From: Chrysochromulina parva
Taxonomy: Eukaryota > Haptophyta > Prymnesiales > Chrysochromulinaceae
Direction of reading: 5' to 3'
NCBI GenBank assembly: GCA_002887195.1
Contig: PJAB01001305.1
Location: 1-15,505 of the forward strand
DNA: 15,505 nt
Shown: one piece after another, positions 7,051-12,433 of the stretch
Numbering within the stretch: the first letter of the stretch is position 1
Layout: every line of letters begins with the position of its first letter
Position numbers and translations under genes: made by a program
Notes under the pieces: model-generated
Databases searched by the model: none
Told to the model about the DNA's origin: nothing
The model's input: only the letters and a program-made list of their open reading frames with translations

Positions 7051-7848
7051 TCAGGCATACATGCGGCGCACAGTCCCGTCGAGCCAGCGAATCTCGTAGC
7101 ACAGGCGGCTGACGCCGGTCGTGGTCTCTACTGTGAACAGCGTCCGCTCGAAGGCCCGCAGCCGATGAGGAGGTGGCCTGTCCGGTGAGAAGTCCTCCTC
7201 ACGCGGGTCCTCTGCGATCGTCGGCATCTCGGGCGCGCGCCGTGGCGACTGGGCGGAGCGCGGGCTCAAGCCCACCGGGGGCAGCGTCTCGAGAGGCGCC
7301 AGCGACGTCATCCTCAGCCCGAGGCTCGCAATCGGACTCTTCGCCTCAGGAGGCTGCGAGCGCCGTGGTGAGTTGCTGCCAGGAGGCTGCGAGCGCCGTG
7401 GTGAGTTGCCGCTCGGCGAGACGTTCGCCATCGGGTCGAGCGGTACGCTGATCCCTAGCGGCAGCGGCGCACTCGTCCGCATCGGCGGCGCAGCGGAAGG
7501 CGCGCCTGCGGCACCGTGGACCGGGCGAGGGGTCGAGCACACGCCCAAGCCCTCTGCTGCCGAGCGGTGTGAAAGCGCGCGCGCCTTTGTCGGCATGCCG
7601 TTGGCGTTTTGCACGTCCTTGCACAGGGCCTCGCGCCGCCGTCGTCGCATTTGAGCCTCGTCTGCGCGCTGCGTCTCACGTGCTGCGCGCTCTTTGACCG
7701 AGTGTATGTGCGCATCTCGGAGCATCTCACTCCTCGACACCCGTTGGCTCTTTAGCTCCAGATCTAGCTGAGAGCGCTGGAAGGAGAGGCGGTTCTGCAG
7801 CTCATCGCTCAATGAGCGGCTAGTCTCGTTGGGGAACTCGACCAACAT
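7051..7848 (-). CDS. Unrecognised protein: charged helix plus Ser-Pro-Arg-rich tail
   Basis: 265 residues from the ATG at 7848 (MLVEFPNETSRS); upstream the frame only extends to a GTG. Residues about 10-80 are a highly charged, Ala/Leu/Gln-rich helix with coiled-coil character (LSDELQNRLSFQRSQLDLEL ... ERAARETQRADEAQMRRRRR). The middle to C-terminal half is Pro/Ser-rich and probably disordered. It carries at least six Ser-Pro sites, several as S-P-R-R (two within an exact 33-nt duplication, another near residue 205), which fit the proline-directed kinase consensus S/T-P-x-K/R. The last about 40 residues (FERTLFTVETTTGVSRLCYEIRWLDGTVRRMYA) look folded and may be a small domain or the first part of one if splicing continues. 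No signal peptide or TM helix. A cytoskeletal or nuclear phosphoprotein is plausible; there is no family call. It is divergent from the gene at 8291. Confidence 0.65.
   Translation of the reverse strand: MLVEFPNETSRSLSDELQNRLSFQRSQLDLELKSQRVSRSEMLRDAHIHSVKERAARETQRADEAQMRRRRREALCKDVQNANGMPTKARALSHRSAAEGLGVCSTPRPVHGAAGAPSAAPPMRTSAPLPLGISVPLDPMANVSPSGNSPRRSQPPGSNSPRRSQPPEAKSPIASLGLRMTSLAPLETLPPVGLSPRSAQSPRRAPEMPTIAEDPREEDFSPDRPPPHRLRAFERTLFTVETTTGVSRLCYEIRWLDGTVRRMYA
7347..7409. repeat. Tandem duplication, period 33 bp, in coding sequence
   Basis: An exact 30-base match at 7347-7376 and 7380-7409 with 3 differing bases between them. On the minus strand this encodes two consecutive 11-residue units, each containing NSPRRSQPP. 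It duplicates a putative Ser-Pro-Arg-Arg phosphorylation motif. The lack of synonymous divergence points to a recent duplication. Confidence 0.9.
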
Positions 7849-8290
7849 CGCCTTGCGCTCAGCTGCGCGCGGATGCCGCAGGTGCAGAGAGCGGAGGCAA
7901 AAAAGCACAAAGACAAAAAAAGCTGTTTCGGCACCTTTTTGGACCTTGCAAACTCAGCGTCGGGGATTTATGGTCCAAATCGGCGAGGGGAACCCTGGCT
8001 CACACATGGGTCTGACTCACTATGAAATGGTTGATACTCCGCTCTCTTGTCGCACATTCTGCGCAACTTGGCAGTTGGCTTCGCACTGCTCTCGTGTGTT
8101 TGTGTGTGGAGTGAGGGGCAGTGGGGCACGTGCCAGCCCAAATTGCTCTCGCCATCGAGGGGGCGTCACGAGAAGCGCACGACTCGTCGATGACTTGACT
8201 TGACTTGACTTGACTTGACTTGACAGGAGGCTGCACGGCAATCGCGCGAGCGAGCGCTCCTGGACACCGATCTTGCCGCCCACCACGCCC
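7849..8290. promoter_or_regulatory. Divergent promoter region with TGACT array
   Basis: 442 bases between the minus-strand ATG at 7848 and the plus-strand ATG at 8291. Next to the minus-strand gene is an A/T-biased stretch (about 7900-7945), pyrimidine-rich on that strand and ending at a cgcgcag, which could be an intron tail in its 5' UTR. Next to the plus-strand gene is the TGACT array. No protein-coding signal is supported. Confidence 0.5.
8191..8224. repeat. TGACT pentanucleotide array (about 6.8 copies)
   Basis: Perfect tandem TGACT from 8191 to 8224, ending 66 bases before the ATG at 8291, so in the proximal promoter or 5' UTR. In register it reads TTGAC/TGACT, matching the core of plant W-boxes and an AP-1/GCN4 half-site. 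That may be coincidence, since binding factors in this organism are unknown. Confidence 0.92.
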
Positions 8291-9124
8291 ATGAGGTTGG
8301 CTTTGAGCGCCGCTGCGGCCGCTGCCGTCATCTACTACCTCGTCTATCGTAAGGTCAAGCAGCGCGACGCGGCTGCGGAGCCGGCCGCGGCCGTGGTGGC
8401 TGACGTGGAGTCACCTGCCTGTGGTGTGGTCATGTGCATGACTGGCGGTGCGGAGGTCAAGATTGAGCGGGCGAAGAGCAAGGCGGCCTCCTCACCTTGC
8501 ATCCAGATCGTCGTGCCCACCTCGAGCACATCCTGGCGCATCGAATACTCCGTGCACAAGCCGTCGCGGCTGCTGCGCGCAGACATCACGCTCGTCTTCC
8601 GTCCGGACCTTGAGGCGGCGCACAAGGCGGACGCGCGCGGTGCGCCGGCGGGCGTTGCCTTCGACGAATTCATCGCAGCACATCTGCTCGCGATCCCGAC
8701 GTGGCAGCCGTCGGAGCACGATCTGAGCGAGATCAGCGCGCCGGTCAACCTTGAGCGTCGTGGGCTGCTGAGGAACTTTGACAGTTGGGCAGCGGTCTTG
8801 CGGCCGGCTCTCGCGCCGTACTGGTCCGACTGCAGCTGCCCGATGGAGGGCACTGCGCGTTACGGCACGCCCACCTCCGCCATCTACAATGAGCTAGAGG
8901 GCCTCACGACGCTCCTAAGGTACGACTCAATCCCAATCGGGTGCTGTGGCATCGTGCTGCACCCGCAGTGGCACCGGCGGGCGTACCCGGTCACCCTGTT
9001 CACGCTCGCGCCGCTCGAGACGCTCCAAAGTGCCTTTGCGCTCGCCGAGTCGAGTGAGGGACAGACGGACGCTCGCCGGGACCATGAGAGCCTGTCGTAC
9101 ACGTCAGCGGGCGGCTGCGTGTAG
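8291..9124 (+). CDS. Unrecognised protein with N-terminal membrane anchor
   Basis: 277 residues from the first ATG (8291); the longer frame begins at a TTG (8273). Residues 2-20 (RLALSAAAAAAVIYYLVY) form one hydrophobic helix followed by RKVKQR, so it is a single N-terminal anchor with the body most likely cytosolic. A short Ala/Val linker follows. The remaining about 230 residues look globular: beta-rich stretches (IQIVVPTSSTSWRIEYSVH, LLRADITLVFRP), a helical part (FDEFIAAHLLAIPTWQPSEH), a Cys-rich spot DCSC (near 184), and GCCGIVLHPQWHRRAYPVTL near 216-235. The tail is hydrophilic. I do not recognise a family and see no catalytic motif. The N-terminal helix-plus-Arg/Lys layout is like that of the RelA/SpoT-like protein at 680-2014, but the bodies do not look related. 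It is divergent from the gene at 7848. Confidence 0.7.
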   Translation: MRLALSAAAAAAVIYYLVYRKVKQRDAAAEPAAAVVADVESPACGVVMCMTGGAEVKIERAKSKAASSPCIQIVVPTSSTSWRIEYSVHKPSRLLRADITLVFRPDLEAAHKADARGAPAGVAFDEFIAAHLLAIPTWQPSEHDLSEISAPVNLERRGLLRNFDSWAAVLRPALAPYWSDCSCPMEGTARYGTPTSAIYNELEGLTTLLRYDSIPIGCCGIVLHPQWHRRAYPVTLFTLAPLETLQSAFALAESSEGQTDARRDHESLSYTSAGGCV

Positions 9125-9872
9125 CTGACGCTCGTAGTACATCACTAGTAGCCAATGCCCATTCCTACATCCTTCTGCTTTAGCGCCTTGTTGTCCACCA
9201 TGTCACCCATTTCGTGTGCTTGATGAGGTTGACCATCTCCTAGAATTCGATTGCTGCCCGCACGCGGAGGCGTCGTGAATTTACATCTATTACACGTCCA
9301 AGTTTACATTTGGGTTCCACTATCGGTTTCTCCGCCGACACAGCGCGCGCCGCCGGGGGGGGCATCGCCATCGGGCATGCGACATGCCGTGCGGCGCACG
9401 GCGATTTATTCGATTACATATGTTCTCTGCGACCCGAACCGGCCCAATCCCGCTATGGATACCCGCTGTCACTAGAGCTCACTAGTCAGTAGTAACCTAC
9501 GAACACAGTACGGCTTACAAAGTTACAAATATTGAGTAGCAGTAGGAAGCCTACGCGGACGACGCGTCGAGATAACGACGAGAGGTGAGAGTTTTCAGTA
9601 ATCTCAGATCAAGTCTCAGTCTCTTTATTCAGTCTCAGACTCTCTACAGATCGGGTCTCAGATCCGTCAGTACTTGTGTGTTGATCTAATGTTGCTCGGG
9701 GGCAGCGCAATTGGGGCAGCGGTCCAGCGGAGCTGAGTCCGCGGAGGTTCCACGTTCCAGCGTTCCACAACGCATACGGACGCCGTTCCAAATTTAGAAG
9801 GGCGTGGCTTCCACACGCGCGGTTCAACGCCCGAAAATACAAAAGCTCCTGACGAGCCTCTCGAACACAGCA
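9125..9872. other. Intergenic region upstream of the SHIPPO gene
   Basis: 748 bases with no supported gene. It should hold the 3' UTR of the 8291 gene and the promoter and 5' UTR of the 9873 gene. It is AT-richer than the coding parts, especially 9400-9670. Four TCTCAG hexamers, mostly followed by a or t, cluster at about 9602-9663. A tccaaattta string near 9787 is the only TATA-like candidate near the start codon. Plus-strand frames in this stretch begin at non-ATG codons or are short and low in information. Confidence 0.45.
9602..9663. repeat. Cluster of TCTCAG hexamers
   Basis: Four TCTCAG copies in about 62 bases, irregularly spaced, with related ctctcta/cagatc wording between them. It looks like a degenerate minisatellite about 210-270 bases upstream of the SHIPPO gene's ATG. 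Confidence 0.4.
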
Positions 9873-12068
9873 ATGTCGCTGCTCTCGCAGGACTCGCGCT
9901 TCAAGCCGGACAGGCAGGACACGCGCGAAGATTACTCTGGCGCGCGCCCGGGCGCCTTCAGCAAGAGCCTCTCCCGCTCGGGAAGCAGCGCTGTCGGCGG
10001 CATGGGCGGCACCTCTGCGCGCACGACCGTCTTCGACAGTGCGGCATCCAAGGAGCCGACACCATCCATCGGCGCGTACGACACGCGTGAGAAGACAGGC
10101 GCGTTCGCCAACGTGGCGCCCAAGGGCTCGGGCTCCGTCTCCGCCGCCTTTGCGAGCAAGAGCGGTCGCTTCGACAGGACCACGGCCCCAGCCTCAACGG
10201 CGACAACGGCATACGATGTGAACTACAATACGATTGGCGCGGCGGCGAACCGCTCGAAGGCGGCGGCGAGCCGGAAGGGCGGCTTTGGCAGCAGTGTAAG
10301 CCGCGACACGATGACCTGGAATCCCGGCAAGGACGCGGGCAAGGACGCGGGCGAGGGGGCGGAGAGCGGCGCGAACGACTACACTCCTGTACCCTCGAGC
10401 TTCGGCGTGTCGAAGAGCTTTCACAAGGGGCCGAGCGCGGCGTTTGGCGGCGCCAAGGACCGCTTTGCACCCGTCAAGGCCGCCACGCCCGGCCCGGGCG
10501 AGTACGAGGACGTCGACCGCAAGCCGCTCGCGCCGTTCAACAAATCCGGGGCGAACGGAGTGCTACGATCGACGATGGGGTTGGGCGAGCGCTTCAAGGC
10601 GACAAAGGAGGACGCGCGCGTCGACTACTCGGCCGCCCGGCCGGGCGCCTTCGCGTCCAAGTCCGTTTCGTCCTCAAAGGCGGCCAACACCGGCTTCGGC
10701 GGTACCTCGTCGCGCTCCTCCGTGTTTGCCGACGCCGCCGCCGCAGCGGCAAAGAACCCATCTTCGCAGCTGGGGCCGTATGACAACGCGCTTACGGGTG
10801 CGTTCGCGTCGGTGACCCAAAAGAGCGGCCCCTCGGCGGGATTTGCCTCCAAGTCGGCACGGCTGCCCACGGAGAAGGTGGAAGGCCCCGCGCCCGGCGC
10901 GTACAACGCGCATGCGCTCGGCTCGATTGCGTCTGCAGCTTCGAAATCGTTCAGTAAGTCCGTCCTCGCAGGCAGCGGCGGCTTTGGCACGGGTGTGCGC
11001 GGCCGTGGCGAGGGCACCTTCGGCCGCCCCAAGCAGGATGAGGATGCGCCCGGCCCGGGAGCGTACGATGCGAGCGCGCCAACGGACGCGACCAAATCCG
11101 CAAAGCCGTCGGCCGCGTTTGCGTCCAAATCAGCGCGACTAGCGACGCTTCGGCCGTCGTCAGCGCCGCAGGCGACGGACTACGACCCGCACGCGAACGA
11201 CGGCCTCGCCGCAACGGCCACACGAACCTTCAACAAGAAGGCGGAGGCGATGGGCGGCACAGCTGACCGGTTCGCACCCACGCGCGAGGCCATCCAGGCC
11301 GACTACTCGGACGCTCGCGAGGGCGCATTCAGCAAGTCGAAATCCGCTTCGAGCGCGCCGAACACGGGCTTCGGCGGCACCTCGAAACGAGAGACCTTTC
11401 TGCCGGCTGCGTCCGAGGCGCCCGACTCGTACTACGTGGGGCCGGGTGCCTTTGCCAAGGCCAATGAGTCCGCGACGGCCCCTTCGGCTGCCTTCTCGTC
11501 GCGTTCGGAGCGCCTCCACACCCCCAAGGGGAGCGACGCGCCCGCGCCCGGCGCGTACAACGCGCACGCGCTCGGATCGATGGCCTCGGCCGCCGCAAAG
11601 TCGTTCAACAAGTCCGCGGCAGCGGGCAGCGGCGGCTTCGGCACGGCCGTGCGCCGGCCCGAGGCGTTCCTCCGGACGCAGGCCGAGACGCCGGGCCCGG
11701 GCACGTATGAGGCGCCGGAGGTGAAGCCAACGGACGCGAAGCCGTCGGCCGCCTTTGCGTCCAAGTCGGCGAAGCTCGCGGAGCTTCGTCAGACGTCGGC
11801 GCCGCAGTCGACGGACTACGACCCGCACGCCAACGACGGCATGGGGCAGGTCAAGTCGTTCAACGCGCGCGTGGGCAAGAGCGGCAGCGGATTCGGTCAG
11901 AAGGCAGCACGCCAACTGCATCAGACCAAAGCGACGCCCGCGCCGGGGGAGTATGACGCGATCGACCCGACCAAGCAGACAGTGGATCAGAGCTCTGCCA
12001 AGGGGCGCGTCACCGGCGCGTTTGCGAGCACGACGCTCCGCGACACGGGCGCGTGGGGCGTGCCCTGA
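9873..12068 (+). CDS. SHIPPO (sperm-tail PG-rich) repeat protein, flagellar microtubule-associated
   Basis: 731 residues from the ATG at 9873 (MSLLSQDSRFKP); the open frame starts earlier at a GTG (9804). The protein is dominated by Pro-Gly-x-Tyr units: TPGPGEYEDV, GPAPGAYNAH, APGPGAYDAS, APAPGAYNAH, TPGPGTYEAP, TPAPGEYDAI, plus weaker ones (IGAYD, LGPYD). Alternating with these are SAAFASKSARL and GFG(T/G) segments. This is the signature of the SHIPPO/STPGR family, extended proteins of ciliary and sperm-flagellar microtubules (ODF3/CIMAP and STPG relatives). There is no TM or signal peptide; composition is Ala/Ser/Gly/Lys-rich and basic. On top of the short repeats there is a long period: residues starting GLGERFKATKED and GGTADRFAPTRE head two units of about 225 residues, with a more diverged copy before them. 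Likely role: binding along doublet microtubules. It is longer and more internally duplicated than the simple family members. Strongest call in the window after the LPMO-like protein. Confidence 0.88.
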   Translation: MSLLSQDSRFKPDRQDTREDYSGARPGAFSKSLSRSGSSAVGGMGGTSARTTVFDSAASKEPTPSIGAYDTREKTGAFANVAPKGSGSVSAAFASKSGRFDRTTAPASTATTAYDVNYNTIGAAANRSKAAASRKGGFGSSVSRDTMTWNPGKDAGKDAGEGAESGANDYTPVPSSFGVSKSFHKGPSAAFGGAKDRFAPVKAATPGPGEYEDVDRKPLAPFNKSGANGVLRSTMGLGERFKATKEDARVDYSAARPGAFASKSVSSSKAANTGFGGTSSRSSVFADAAAAAAKNPSSQLGPYDNALTGAFASVTQKSGPSAGFASKSARLPTEKVEGPAPGAYNAHALGSIASAASKSFSKSVLAGSGGFGTGVRGRGEGTFGRPKQDEDAPGPGAYDASAPTDATKSAKPSAAFASKSARLATLRPSSAPQATDYDPHANDGLAATATRTFNKKAEAMGGTADRFAPTREAIQADYSDAREGAFSKSKSASSAPNTGFGGTSKRETFLPAASEAPDSYYVGPGAFAKANESATAPSAAFSSRSERLHTPKGSDAPAPGAYNAHALGSMASAAAKSFNKSAAAGSGGFGTAVRRPEAFLRTQAETPGPGTYEAPEVKPTDAKPSAAFASKSAKLAELRQTSAPQSTDYDPHANDGMGQVKSFNARVGKSGSGFGQKAARQLHQTKATPAPGEYDAIDPTKQTVDQSSAKGRVTGAFASTTLRDTGAWGVP
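10578..11929 (+). repeat. Two about 675-bp in-frame super-repeats within the SHIPPO gene
   Basis: Unit A (10578-11252) and unit B (11253 to about 11929) encode the same order of motifs: RFxxT(K/R)E, DYS.AR.GAF, NTGFGGTS.R, PSA.F.S.S.RL, AP.APGAYNAHALGS, SAA.KSF.KS, AGSGGFGT.VR, PGPG.Y, KPSAAFASKSA.LA.LR, SAPQ.TDYDPHANDG. Many differences are substitutions, so the duplication is not very recent. The stretch before 10578 holds a diverged third copy (DYSGARPGAFSKS, GGTSART, SAAFASKSGR). Confidence 0.8.
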
Positions 12069-12433
12069 GACCAGAAGCCTAACTGAGCGCCGTACTGAGC
12101 GCGAGCCGACCGCATCGGGCGCGTGTCCTGAGAGAGAAGAGAGAACAGGTGCTGCGACGCGCGCACTGCTCGCTCATCTGATGGGGAGCTCCTCCCGGCA
12201 GCACGCCACGGGAGCTCCGAGTGGAGATAGAAGCACACTGGCGCATGGACCGCCAGCCAGCCTTGAAGGTCAGGTGAGATGCGAGAGAGGACGCTGTATG
12301 TGTGTGGGAGTGGAACGGCTGCGTCGTGCGTCCGGCAGAGATTTTGGAGGAGCGAGTCAGGAGGTCTGTAGAGTTCTCTACATTAGGGCCATTACCGGTA
12401 CGACTTATCATTCACACGGCCCCTCATTTATTA
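12069..12433. other. Intergenic/5' region of the glycosyltransferase fusion gene
   Basis: 365 bases with no supported gene. A GGAGCTCC palindrome occurs twice (about 12184-12191 and 12211-12218) and could form a stem, placed where the SHIPPO gene's 3' UTR is expected. An AT-rich atttattaatgg leads straight into the ATG at 12434. The open frame continues upstream to a GTG at 12302 without becoming protein-like, so an upstream exon carrying a signal anchor for the next gene may be missing or lie here unrecognised. Confidence 0.4.

Noticed and set aside
8191..8224. CRISPR array or attachment site
   Set aside because: The unit is a perfect 5-base tandem without spacers; it is a simple microsatellite in a eukaryotic promoter.
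8191..8224. Functional WRKY W-box array
   Set aside because: TTGAC matches the core, but WRKY factors are a plant-lineage feature and the organism is probably not a plant. Kept only as a sequence note.
11160..11921. 253-codon minus-strand frame
   Set aside because: Antisense shadow of the SHIPPO gene; the repeated wording only mirrors the repeats on the other strand.
12180..12220. Rho-independent terminator from the two GGAGCTCC palindromes
   Set aside because: The genes are eukaryotic; the two palindromes are direct copies with no T-run, so a bacterial terminator makes no sense.
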